DNA from: Casuarius casuarius
Lineage: Eukaryota; Chordata; Aves; Casuariiformes; Casuariidae
NCBI GenBank assembly: GCA_003342895.1
Contig: PTFA01000081.1
Coordinates: 1,395,397-1,459,396, forward strand
Direction of reading: 5' to 3'
Length of the DNA: 64,000 nt
Both the position numbers and the translations under genes were made by a program. The notes beneath the pieces were generated by a model. It ran no database searches and was not told the origin of the DNA. It saw only the letters and a list, made by a program, of their open reading frames with translations. Positions 25,301 to 36,900 of the stretch are shown here, piece by piece (positions within the stretch are counted from its first letter, which is position 1; each line of letters begins with the position of its first letter).

Positions 25301-28300
25301 CTAAAGAGAAGCATGCCTCAGTGACAAGGTACTGCAGAAATTAATAGCTTAAGTGTAAAGGTATTTTCCACTCTAAATGTGAGGTGTGCACCAAAATCAG
25401 TGCCGGGGGCTCCATTATATATCGGGGGAGTTATGGCTCCTCACTGAGACATACAGAAAACATGGAAATTGGTCCTCATTGCTAATGACATTGACACTCT
25501 TGACATGGATTGTTCCAAATACAATATTTTTGCAATTAGCCAATAGTTCCTCTCTTAATAATTGAAGGTTGAGAGAGTCCTTGGGGGAATTATTGCATAT
25601 GTTTGTGCTGTTGTTATGCACTTCAGTAGGTATGCACTCTTCATCACCCTTGGGGGCAGGATACTGACTATATGAACCTCTGGTCTGACTCAGTAAGCTG
25701 CTTTTGTGTTCTGACCTATTTCTCAACTCTCTGTTTTCAGGTCCCTGGTTTGATATGTACTTAAAAGCACGTGAACCTGTTGTTTTGAATTTTAATGCAT
25801 TTATGTCTTTTCCTCCTGATCCAAAATCTGAATACAATGAACAGCTCACACGAGCTACGAACATGACTGTTTCTGCTATACGTTTTATGAAGACCTTCAG
25901 GGCTGGTTATCTAGAACCAGAGGTTTTTCACCTCAATCCAAAAAAAAGTGACACTCAGCTCTTCAAAAAATTAATTCGATTCGTGCCTTCTTCTCTTTCT
26001 TGGTTTGGTGCCTACATGGTCAATGCATACCCCCTTGATATGTCTCAGTACTTTAGGCTTTTCAATTCAACACGCCTGCCTAAACTCAACAGAGATGAGC
26101 TTTATACAGATGAAAAGGCAAAGCATTTACTCGTACTGAGAAATGGGAATTTTTATGTATTTGATGTTATTGATAGAGATGGAAGTATGCTGAAACCTTC
26201 AGAAATACAAGCACACTTGAAATACATCCTCAGTGACAACAGTCCAACCCCAGCCTTCCCTCTTGGGTATCTCTCCAGTGAAAACCGAGATACATGGGCA
26301 TTGTTGAGAAATAATCTATTGGACAATGGCAATGAAGAAGCTCTTCAAAAAGTAGACTCTGCCATCTTTTGTTTAAGTTTAGATGATTTTCCTGTTAAAG
26401 ACTTTGTGCACTTGTCCCGCACTATGTTGCATGGAAGTGGTGCTAACCGCTGGTATGACAAATCCTTTAATCTTATCATAACTAAAGATGGCACTGCGGG
26501 AATTAATTTTGAACATTCCTGGGGAGATGGTGTGGCTGTGCTCAGATTCCAGAATGAGGTTTTTAAAGATAGCGTTGGAGAGCCAGCTGTCAGCCCCCAG
26601 TCCCAGCCTGCTTCAGTAGACTCTTCTAGAGCAGTACAGAGACTTGACTTCAAGCTGAATGATGCCTTAAAAGCAGGAATTACCAAAGCCAAACAGAATT
26701 TTGATTCTACTGTAGAAGCACTTACTCTTGATATAATTCAGTTCCAAAAAGGGGGCAAGGACTTTCTAAAGCAGAAGAAGATAAGTCCAGATGCTGCGGC
26801 TCAGCTTGCCTTCCAGATGGCTTTCCTTCGACAATACAATCAGACTGTTGCTACATATGAATCTTGCAGCACTGCAGCTTTCAAACATGGTCGTACAGAA
26901 ACTATACGTCCTGCCTCTATCCATACGAAGAAATGTTCAGAGGCTTTTGTCAAAGAACCATCCAAACACAGCACAGAAGAGCTTCAGAAGATGATTGTGG
27001 AGTGCTCAGAATACCATGGCCGTTTGACAAAAGAAGCTGCCATGGGTAAGTAGGAATATATAGAACACTTGAGCTTTTCCACGGAAATGACTGCTTAAGT
27101 TGCAGTAAAAGTTTACTTTGCAACTAAATAATTTAATCTTGATGGAGGTCTGATGCTAAGTAGACTTTCTAGCATGAACAGTAGCAGAAGGTTCCAGTTC
27201 TGAATGTTCTGTATGACCCATTTCTTGATGGAGGAGAATGCCTCCATGCTCCCACTTTACTATTACATGTCTAGATTTTTTTCTCTACCTTAATTTCTCT
27301 TTTTATAGCAGCTTGGCTATTTGAAGCATTGATTAATACTTAGAGCATGCTGTACTCTGGAAGGCAACCAAGAACTCTAGCTTTATGACTAAAGAGTTGC
27401 TATGCTATCCCCTGCAGGCAGATAAAGGTTTTTAAAACTTGCAAACCAAAGTGATTCTTTGGCTATGCTACTCTTGGTATTTTTCTATTTTTTTTCCTTT
27501 GAATTGCCCTTCCCAGAAACATAACTTACATCTTTTCAGTAAAATCAGTAAGACTGTTGAACCCAATAGAATCTAAAATGTGTCTCCTTTGTTGATACAA
27601 TATCCTCTTCCTCTTTAGATTCATAAATTTAGGGAAGGCCTTTCTCTCTCTGACTTGTTTTAAACAACCTGAAAATATTCAGGTAAAAACTTGAATATAG
27701 TTAATTGAAGAATGTGATGTATTATTAAAATCTTTAATGTTGCACTTTTATTTACTATCATGATTGCTGGTCAAGGGCTAGCAATAAAACAGCTGTCCCT
27801 AAGAGAGGGCTCATTTCCTGGCATAGGTGTGCTAAAAGTGCAGATGTCTCGATTCTGTAAAATGTTTCTGCTAAGTTAAACAAAAGCTGTTCTACAGACC
27901 TTCTCTTGGTTTTGTGACTTAAAAGCAATGTGATGTCTAAGTGACGGAGTTTACTTCCCACAAAAATTAGTGATATCTCTAATAATTGTTACTTTATTTC
28001 TACAGGTCAGGGATTTGACCGACATCTCTTTGGCTTGCGCTACTTAGCCTTATCCAAAGGTACTGCATTACCTGATTTCTACCAAGACCAAGCCTATGCT
28101 CGGCTTAATCACAACATCATTTCTACAAGCACATTGGTTAGCCCAGCTGTGCAATTAGGAGGGTTTGGCCCAGTGGTGCCTGATGGCTTTGGAATAGGAT
28201 ATCAAATGCATGGTGATTGGATAGGTTGCAGTGCTTCCTCTTACCCAGCTAGGAATGGGAAAGAATTCCTCCAGTGTACATACAAGTCACTGGAAGATAT

Positions 28301-28337
28301 CTTTAATGTTTTAAAGGGCAAAAAGATTAGTAGTTAG
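22053..28337 (+). CDS. CPT2: CPT2, mitochondrial carnitine O-palmitoyltransferase 2 (start codon in gap)
   Basis: Inner-membrane, matrix-facing enzyme that converts long-chain acylcarnitine and CoA into acyl-CoA and carnitine for beta-oxidation. Exons: the part after the gap to 22162, then 22629-22709, 22818-22924, 25741-27045 and 28006-28337; all introns are GT-AG and the phases join. Exon 1 reads [18 protein letters not shown]. From that Glu to the stop there are 626 codons, the same as my recollection of human CPT2 over this span. Visible hallmarks are [34 protein letters not shown], the catalytic His in [11 protein letters not shown] (equivalent to human His372), [17 protein letters not shown], and the carnitine-site STSTL with [18 protein letters not shown] near the C-terminus. 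No frameshift is seen. The sequence before EYLQ is Arg/Ala/Gly-rich, as expected of a targeting peptide. The missing start would need about 15 more codons within the gap. Identity is essentially certain. Confidence 0.97.
23294..23324 (+). repeat. Homopyrimidine tract in CPT2 intron 3
   Basis: Thirty-one uninterrupted pyrimidines, mostly T with two C interruptions. Simple low-complexity sequence. Confidence 0.85.
23843..24005 (+). repeat. Poly-A tract followed by purine-rich low-complexity region
   Basis: A20 at 23843-23862, followed by a strongly purine-biased stretch to about 24005 built from GAGA, AAAGAG and GGAAGA words. The poly-A could be the tail of an old retroposed copy, but no recognisable body lies upstream. 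Confidence 0.7.
24401..24439 (+). repeat. 39-bp homopyrimidine tract
   Basis: An uninterrupted C/T run: T18 flanked by C, then CCCC and TTCCTCCCTCCCTCCC. In CPT2 intron 3, about 400 bp downstream of the purine-rich block. Confidence 0.9.
25741..27045 (+). CDS. CPT2: CPT2 large coding exon 4
   Basis: One 1,305-nt exon encodes about two thirds of the enzyme, from [18 protein letters not shown] to LTKEAAMG. It includes the catalytic His motif [11 protein letters not shown] at about 26510-26543. The acceptor is TGTTTTCAG and the donor GTAAGT. A single oversized central exon is characteristic of vertebrate CPT2. Confidence 0.97.
28006..28337 (+). CDS. CPT2: CPT2 terminal coding exon 5
   Basis: Starts in phase after TTTCTACAG with [14 protein letters not shown]. 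It carries the STSTL carnitine-binding motif and ends with GKKISS and TAG. An AATAAA signal follows at 28959-28964. Confidence 0.96.
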
Positions 28338-28958
28338 ACATAAAAGGGTTGGAGCACTGAACAGTTGCAGAATGAAATGCAGACTATGTCTAAATGCCAC
28401 TGCATAGTAATCTAGGTTCAATGTGGCTGAAACTGCCCAGCTGAATTCATTTATCTACATTGAATTTGGATACTGTGTAGATTCATTTTGAAATTTGTAC
28501 CTATTTTGAAGAAATCAAGTACAGACCTTGGATGCATGTTTCAGGAAATACAAACATTCCCAATGTCAAAATTAAGTAACAGACCCATCATGTGCTCTTA
28601 AAATACAAAACAATAATTACAATGTTTAAGAACTTGAACAGCTATGCTTCATGAGTTTCAGGCAGACAGCAGTACTGTAAAACCACTCTTAAGCTGTTTG
28701 ATTTTAGAATAATGTATGCAACTCTTAAAATGTGAAAGAGGAATGGTAACATTTGCACTTTTACAGTAAGCTTGCTTACTATCTTGTCACACTTATTTTT
28801 CTCTCTAAACTTGAATCAGTGTCAAACTCATTGTGCCTCAACTGCTTGAAGCCTTTCCAATGTAGCAACTTTTTGAGAAACAAAAATTGAAGTGGGAGAC
28901 TTTAAGTAACCTGCAACCACCAATTATGTTGTTAAATCATCTGGAAATACTGTGTTGT

Positions 28959-28964
28959 AATAAA
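28959..28964 (+). terminator. CPT2: CPT2 polyadenylation signal
   Basis: A canonical AATAAA 622 nt after the CPT2 stop codon, followed by AT-rich and T-rich sequence. It is the first strong plus-strand hexamer I find in the 3' UTR. Confidence 0.7.
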
Positions 28965-29080
28965 ACTATCTATTAATAACCACAAAGTTATTTTATTACC
29001 ATATCAAAGTAGGCAATATGAGTAATCTCTTGTATCAATAGTTTGTTTCTTATGAGGGGTGTATAAGACTTGAAAAAAAC

Positions 29081-29086
29081 TTTATT
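29081..29086 (-). terminator. CZIB: Distal candidate CZIB polyadenylation signal
   Basis: TTTATT on the plus strand gives AATAAA on the minus strand, about 1.9 kb after the CZIB stop codon and only about 120 bp from the CPT2 signal. Used as an end, it would make the two transcripts nearly abut tail to tail. Confidence 0.4.
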
Positions 29087-30841
29087 GAAAGCATGCTGCA
29101 ATGTTCACTGTCCCCTTCCATATGTGAAGTCTGTCCAATAATCTGCTGTTTTTGTTTTGCTACTTAAACCTGTGCTCTTGTACCTTAAACAAACAAAATC
29201 ACTGAACTTCAGCTTTTGGGTTTTTTTCCCCACAAAATTTCTCCTATTGTGGAAAACATTTTCCTCTGTTTTCTCCATGCTCTTGAACTTGAGTTCTCTT
29301 GTAATCTGAGTATTGATATCATTTATTGTAGCAAACGCCAAAATTCTAGTGCTCAGAGGTGCATCATTAATGCTTTAGGGCTTGCTGCAGAAGTTCCAAA
29401 GGCTTAGCAGAACTCCCTGAAGAAGAGCTCGAGCCTAGACACAAGTAAAACCTAGTGGTGCTGGGAATGAGATGAAACTGATGTAGACGCATTCCTGGTG
29501 CACTGCTCACAGCTGAGGATCTGCAAGCTACAAAGAGGGCTAGCAGCAAAAGGGGAGGGGACCTTTGCCAGTCAGAAGCCAAGTTTCTCAAAGGAGCTGG
29601 GATTCCAGCACAGATGCCCTTCACCTGGGAAGCTGCCTCTTGCACAGAAATCATTATGGTATGTACAAGTTGAACTCCTTTGCCTTTTGAACCTTCATGA
29701 CTTCCACTTTGTTTTTCTTCTGGGAGGATGAATCTCTCTGCAGCTAAATAGCACAGCAGTGCTTGCTTCTGTAGCCAGTGTTTTAAATAGCTTTAATAGT
29801 GTAAAATTAATGCAGTTCTTGTCTTTCAGCACAGTCCACTGCGTCCTAGACAGGCAAGTATATTAGCAGAATGTAAAGTCCAAGCATGGAGGTACAATGT
29901 GACTAATGAGGATCAAAGGCTCAGAAGCGTACTTGCCTTTACTCGTTCCTTGGGTATGTCAGCTTCCAGATTCTCCTACTGTCGTTTTTTTCTTTAGCAC
30001 AGTAAGCATAAGCAGTACCATATCTTGAAGCATGCACTGCAAGTGCTAGGAAGGAGAGGGGCATGCTTTAAATACTTAAGCCAGAGGCTTGTAAAGTTTT
30101 CCTAGTCAGAGCTGTTTCCTCTGCACCCTGTGATACACTATTCTAGTTTAACTGAAAAGGATTACTTAAAAAAACAAAAAAACAACCCACAAACTTACCA
30201 TGACTGTCCTTACATTCTCTTATTTCCTTCATCCCCCCCAAACCTTTGAACTAAGTTCAGTAAAGACTACTATTTTTTTTTTCATGAAAACAACTGGCAA
30301 GATTGTGAAAGCACTTGCCATTAAGTAGAAAGCCTGTCTGCAACAAGAAATGAGTATGGTTTACCTAATGACATATTCAGAAAGACAGCTATTACATCTT
30401 CTGAAAATCAAGTTATATGTAAGTGTCAATAGGAATCAAGCTTGTTAACTGTTTGTAGTAAATTGATCTCAGCATCTGTACTTGAACTTGTAGAAAGCTA
30501 TTACAAAAACATACCTTTTGGTTTAAGCCATTAGCACAGTCCTTTTACTATACTCATAGCCATTTCCCAATGATAGGAATGGTGAGTGACAAGGTCTTAC
30601 AACGTTTATGTTACAGAATCAAATATGGGTACTTCCTTGCAATATACTCCTTAAAAATTTATGGCAATGAACTGTCTAAATAGTGACTGTTGATACACTA
30701 GTTAAGCTACAATCCGTCAGGTCACTATATATTCCTGCTATTCCCGAGGACAACTATTAAGAAACTGGCACAATTCAGTCAAGCATATATCTGATTTCCA
30801 GTTTGTACTGAGGCCATCTCAAAGTGTTTTGTGGAAAATAT
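29087..30841. other. CPT2-CZIB intergenic region or long CZIB 3' UTR
   Basis: About 1.75 kb between the two candidate CZIB polyadenylation signals. It is either intergenic or the distal 3' UTR of CZIB. The open frames of up to 95 codons near 29.1-29.7 kb have no recognisable similarity. No named repeat was seen. Confidence 0.5.
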
Positions 30842-30847
30842 TTTATT
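30842..30847 (-). terminator. CZIB: Proximal candidate CZIB polyadenylation signal
   Basis: AATAAA on the minus strand about 150 nt after the CZIB stop codon. The short distance makes this the more likely main cleavage signal; the distal one at 29081 is the alternative. Confidence 0.55.
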
Positions 30848-30997
30848 AGATGTTCTGGTGACAGTAAGCAAAACTTACTTAGGTTTCCATTTCTGCACTA
30901 CAGCCATGTGAAAAGTAACTCCAGGGAAATGGCTTCTCTAATGTTACAGCTTCTTCATTGAAGAGGAAGATGCCAAGGTTTGTTAGGGGCGTGAGCT

Positions 30998-33900
30998 TTA
31001 GCATTTTACAAACTTATGGGTAACTTCATAGATTCCAACAGATTCCTTTGTTTTTTCATCATAGTCATTCCAATCCTATGGGAATTAAGATTTCACAGTA
31101 TTAGTCACAGAAGAGAGAATGCAGTAGTGTCTAAATCACAGACTGGAATTCAAACTGAAACTGAGACTTACTCAAAGTTTGGGTCTTACACTTCTGTGGG
31201 AAGCACTGTACAGTCACTAAGCTACGTTCTAATTTCTAAGCAAAGCAAGAGTACTGACCTGAAATTAAACTGGTTTCAGTCCCAGTGTTTAAATTTAACA
31301 AACAAAATTTTCTTTGTATGTAGCCCATAGCCTGTAGTGGACAAGACAGCAACCATGGCAGATGAAAGGATTATCTATCGCTTACAATATCCTAGTCAGG
31401 TGGGTCAGCAGACAAGCTGATCCATGCCAAGTGGGATACCAAGGAACAGATTTGACCTTGAGATTCTTGTTCACAGCCAACGAAGATTTGCAATACTGGA
31501 GTCATTATCCCAAGCTCTGAAGGACAGTGTTTATCTTACTATTTAATATCTCTTTGCAGAGGAAAAAGTACAGATATCACCTCAGAAAAATCAGTTCACT
31601 AGTCTAAAGATCCCTGATCATTTAGTATTCCAGGAATTTGCCCCTTGGGATTCCTGAATGGCTTAAAAGAGAAGTTGCATCTCTACCTTTGTTGCTGATG
31701 AGATATAAAACATGTACTTCTAAAATGAGGCTGCTAGTAATACTGGTTATTCACATTTGACATAATTTCTCTCTCCATTTATGACCTTCCTATACCTACA
31801 CGAAAGAGCAAAACTAGCTTCTTGCATGTGCAGGGTATGTATTTTGGAGTAGGTCATTGGGGGAAAGCAAGCTAGCTAATTAGATTTACTAATGAAACTA
31901 AGAGAACATACCTTTTCTAACAAATTTATGTCATTGAAAGGTGTGCCAGACTCTGTACCTTCAGCAGCAAACCCTGCCTGCAAATATAGTTGCAATAAGT
32001 TTGTGAGAATGAGTTGTACCAAGAAAAGAGCTAGTTATGATTACTGAAACATATTTAAAGAAAGTAACATAGCACAAGTTTTTATTGTATTTCCACTAAA
32101 GCAGGCAGAAAGAATAGTCAAACTGTTTCCTGCTCAAGGGTCAGTATAAGGTTGTGACCCCTCTTGTATCCTGGAAAATTCATATCTAACCAAGAACAGA
32201 ATAAAATAAGGGAATGCTGCTCGCCTTATTACTTTTCCTGCCAAAAAGGTACTTCCATAGACAGGAGTTTTAAGTAAGGTCATCCCTGAGTTTCTAAATT
32301 TATCTAGCAGGATCCAACTGCTAATAGCTTTGATTCATGTTCAGAACCCAGATAGGCATTAGTTACAAACTAGTTTTGTATTATACTGCAAGACAAAATA
32401 GAAAATGGGGAAGACAGACAGTTCTTAATTTTAGCTTAAATATCAAAATCCCACCCACTGTGGGGAAGGAACCAGTCTATATGAAATTTGGGTAGATAAG
32501 GGACTAACAAGCCTCATGTAAAAGGAAGATCAATTAGTTGAATGAACAGATTAGCAGTACCCGAACAGAATCATTTCAAAAGGGAGAGATCTTCACTTCT
32601 GTTGTTTTTAAAGAGGTAAAGGAAAGGATATTGCTGGAAAGGAAACGGCAAATCAACGGGGCATAGCATGAGATCCCAGCACACAAACTACTGATACAGT
32701 CTTATGGAAGGTCAGAAAGAACATCTCTCTCATTTTAATATTTTCCAGTTAAAGCTATAAGTTAAGTTTTGTTTGTTTAAAAAGTAAATCTCAGCCACAT
32801 CAGTAGCATACAGGAAGGTTTCTTACAGTGCCATTCCGAAATACAGATTTTTACTAAGAAGTGGCTAAAGAGCAAAGGTAATTTATTCCTCATTTTCCAC
32901 AAGGGATCTATACCTGCGTTTTCTATAGAGAAATCCCCACTAGCACCAGTCAGATGTTCAACTGTGTAGGAATGTGCAAAGTAAACCACACATTTTAAAA
33001 ATGTTTTGTGGAAGGTTAAGTACCTAGGAGTTAAACACACCACAGTGTGCAGCAAACATAACAACAGGAGAGCTATCTGCAAAGCATAGTGTGAATATGG
33101 CCTTTATATATCTGTCAGAAGCCCATCTCAAGGGATCCAGTAGGGGTATGGAGGGAGATCAGCATCACAGTACAAAATGCAAAGCTGCAGTAGAACAAAG
33201 CCAAAAAAAAAAAAAAAGAGAGAGAAGCTGGGCTTTTGCCACCTGGCAATATTTACTAGCACCCCAAGGAGCAAGAAGCCATGTGACTGGAATTACAAGC
33301 TTCTGTACCAGACCTGCTCAGTGGGACTAGCATTCTTACAGCTTTGGCGTCACAGCAGATACTTAATCTCTGTTGAAGAGATCTGGGAAATGCAGTGATT
33401 TGCCTGCCCTCTGCTGACTGGCGGAGGACCAACAGCTAAAGCATAAAGGCATGCAGAAGGCACAAATATGCCTATTGACTTTATAACACAGTGGATTATC
33501 ATGTTTTTATTTTGTTACCAATGTAACTTGTTTTTGCCACACAGCAAGCTGAAAAAAGATTTAAAGAAATTTTATAAAGAAACCTCGGGTTTTTTAGTTG
33601 AAGCATTCACTTGTGGGATGACAAGGAGAAGAAGGAAGCAAAACAGTCTAAAAGCAAGCCCAAAAATTTTATTTCAAATTCACAGTAGATGTATTTACTC
33701 AAGCACACTAAACAAAAAGGATGAAGAATTGGGGAAAAATGGTTCTTGCCCAGTTATTAGAATATAAAAATACCTGGTTCAGATTTGTCATCACTACTGG
33801 GTAGGAAAAGAGAGGTTTTATATCAGAGAATCAAAGGATATTTTTTCTCTTTCAGACTCAAGTGATTTTTTTTTTGTTTTGAGAAGACTACTATCAAATT

Positions 33901-36900
33901 AATGGAAATAAGACAAATACAAGCATTAAGCTATTTTTAATTGACTTCAGGTAGGTTTGTATTATGCTTATCAAAAAAGAAAAGAATGCTATGGCCAGTC
34001 CTGCTTGGTGCTAATTGAGGGCCAGATCTAAGACCTTGCAGAAGCCAGGCTGGCTTGGATGTGAAGTCTTTGTTCTGTGGAGCTGACTGATAAAAGTAAA
34101 ATTGACAAGTAGGATGCAGATCTATAAGCACTTTCTACATCTTGTAGTCTTCTCAGACTTTACTTCAAGTGCAGGTTTCTAGATCTGGCTTGCAAAGATT
34201 TCAAACAGAAGTAAACATTCTGTTCCTCAAAAAGATTGGCTTAATTTCAAAAAAAAAAAAAGAAAAAACTCTTCCTGCACCACAATGCAGTGGCCTTTTT
34301 ATTTATATCTAATTCCTTACAGGATCAGCTTTTTGGTCTGTTTGTTAGCACGGTGTCCCAGTCTGAGGGAAGGATAAGACAGGTTTATATTTGTCAGTCT
34401 ATTTACACCTAATCCTACTGCAATAATAGGTTAAATATAGTAAGGAGTTAGTTGCATATAGCATGATCGTGCACAAGCAAATGAGTTGCTGAAGGCTGGC
34501 TTGGCCCTCAAGAAATCCTTTACACTGAGCTTTGAGGTGAGCTTTGCAACACAGAGTCTTTAATTGCCTTCAGTCATTAGTCTTGGTGTGACCAAATTTC
34601 AAATGGAAAAACGCTAATGTTATTTCATGTGGCTTTGGTGATGTCAAATCTCAAAGAGAATTTTATTTAGAGGCCATATACTGTGATGTTCATAACCTGA
34701 GCTTCATTTACTCTTTGTAACATACCAATAACCAAAGTGGAGTTCTTCTAAATGTGGCCAGCCAACTACGCATTCCTGTGATTCCCATCTGGGAAAGACA
34801 CCCTTTTGCAATAACTTCTGCAATGAAGACCTTTCAAATCAGTTCAAGTGAGCAGTGCTGAGTCACCTGTAAGGCAATTTGAACGCAACTACAAAGAGTG
34901 TTTAATTTTAGAAGTTACTGGGACACAGGCAAAGAACACCAGAGCTATTAGGGCCCATGCTTGTGTTTTATGGAATAGATGAAGTAAAATAACTGTGGAG
35001 AGGAAGAAAAACTGGAGAGGTCCAGGACATTCCAGGAAGAGTAGTGCTATTTCAAAACAGTGTATGGTATCACTCTAGAGTCTGTTAGAAATTCTCTTAA
35101 AATCTGATAAACAGGTCATGAGTAAGAACTCACCTGTGGTTGAAAGTCGACTGGTTCCAGACCTCGGCATTCAAACTCCACTATTGTCTTGAATTTCTCA
35201 CTGTCTTCAGCCTAGAACCAAGTGAGAAAGCCGTAAGTTTTCATCTAACAGAGAAAGACAGTAGCGAGTATTAGTCTAGGAATAAATTGCTTTAAAGGCA
35301 GTTCTATCAACTCTGATGTCCCAAGTGACAGTAAAATTCTAGGGCTGGTTTAATAGATGATAATTAACTAGAATTTCTTAAACAGTCTGCCACGAGGAAG
35401 CCTTCAAAAGGAAATGAATACAGGCAGTATAATTGCCTTTAATTTGAATGATACAGTTTCTTTGTTTTGCTTGTGAAATGTATCACAGATTATTCCATTC
35501 TTCAGACTGAAGTGGAAGGGGTAAAATCATTAACGAGCTACTGTTAATTGCAAATTTTTGTTCCTTAGATTGTTTGCAGGATTCTGCAAGAAACAAATTT
35601 CTATGGGGGAGCATACCTGCTTTTTGTGTACATCAAGGAGGAATGTGATGGCAAAGAACGGAAAACTCAAAATATCATTAATGCTTATTTATCTTTCACT
35701 TATGATATAAAAGAGAAAAACTTACGTTGTAAGGTTTGATGGTCTGACTTAAAATATCTTTAAAAAAAAAAAAAAAAAGTCAGAGGTGTAGACATGAATG
35801 GCATTACGTCTTCAGAATTTTATTCAGCAGAAACCAAAGACCAGCCTCTTCTCCTTTGGAAAAATCTTTTCACACAAAGTAAAAGAAACAAAGTAACCAA
35901 GCAGTTCTTCCAGTTAGTCCCTGAAAGGGTAGAACTCAGTTCTTCTCACTACTCCTGAGAAGTTTATGTTGTGCTGTCTTGGTACCCTACTAATAAAGAA
36001 AATAGCAATTCATGCTTTTGTAAAATGACATTAAGGATATGAGCTCTGCTCATACAGAAACCTGAAATCACCATGAGACCTGAGTTCACATAAGCTTTAA
36101 GACTGAATCCACGGGTCACCATTCTACAGTTTTCATCTGTGCATCTCCAGCTTCACCCCTGAAACCACCTTTGTGGAAGTTATACAGAAGAGCACAGAAC
36201 CTGCAAGTAACTTGCAAAACTTTATATTTAGTTTACTGTTGTTTTATGCATTTCATAGGAATTTTAACTAGTTGACTTGCTCATCATACATACTTTTCCA
36301 GCATCACCTTCTTTCCTTTTGTGCTACCATCATATGTATTTATGTGTATAATCTTTATAATGCTGCACCTCAATCCCAGTGGAGAGAAAAACCTGATTAA
36401 AGAAGGCTGTAATGGACAGAATGTAATGGAAAAAAACCAGATGTGAGAACCTTGGTCACTCAATCAGCATGCAGCTAACATCTCTTTAAATGAAGCTGTT
36501 TGCCAGAATCTCAAGAGGAAAATGAATGGTGACACAGCCATTTATGAACAGTACCAATTTTCTATCTTAAAAGGGACTCCGATTTCAGGACGTATTTCAG
36601 AAAAGATTATTTATGATAATAGAAAAATACACTTGTCACAAGCAAAAAGGTCTCAACATTATTCCTTAAAGTTTATTTTAAATAAGTATCTAGGAGACTA
36701 AGACAGAACTCAGTGGCATTATTTTGTCTGGGAAGGTAAAGCGCATGCCTGTTCCTTATTATTGTTCCTCATAATATAAAAACAGGACATCACACAGCGA
36801 GACTGAAAGGCAACAAGCTTACTATGTAACAGGTAACATATGTTTACACTGTAGGATATAGGTTGAATTGCCGGAAACAGGCATGGTTCTGTGTGAAGAT

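Noticed and set aside
25415..25864. 149-codon minus-strand frame
   Set aside because: It is antisense to the start of the large CPT2 exon and has no family similarity; a shadow of coding sequence.
31353..31400. Plus-strand ACCATGG start followed by an open stretch and a CAG|GTGGGT donor inside CZIB intron 7
   Set aside because: Only about 15 codons, no recognised protein, and no paired exon found; treated as coincidence.
32777..33082. 101-codon minus-strand frame with a hydrophobic, signal-like start
   Set aside because: It lies within CZIB intron 6, resembles no known family and has no supporting splice or promoter signals.
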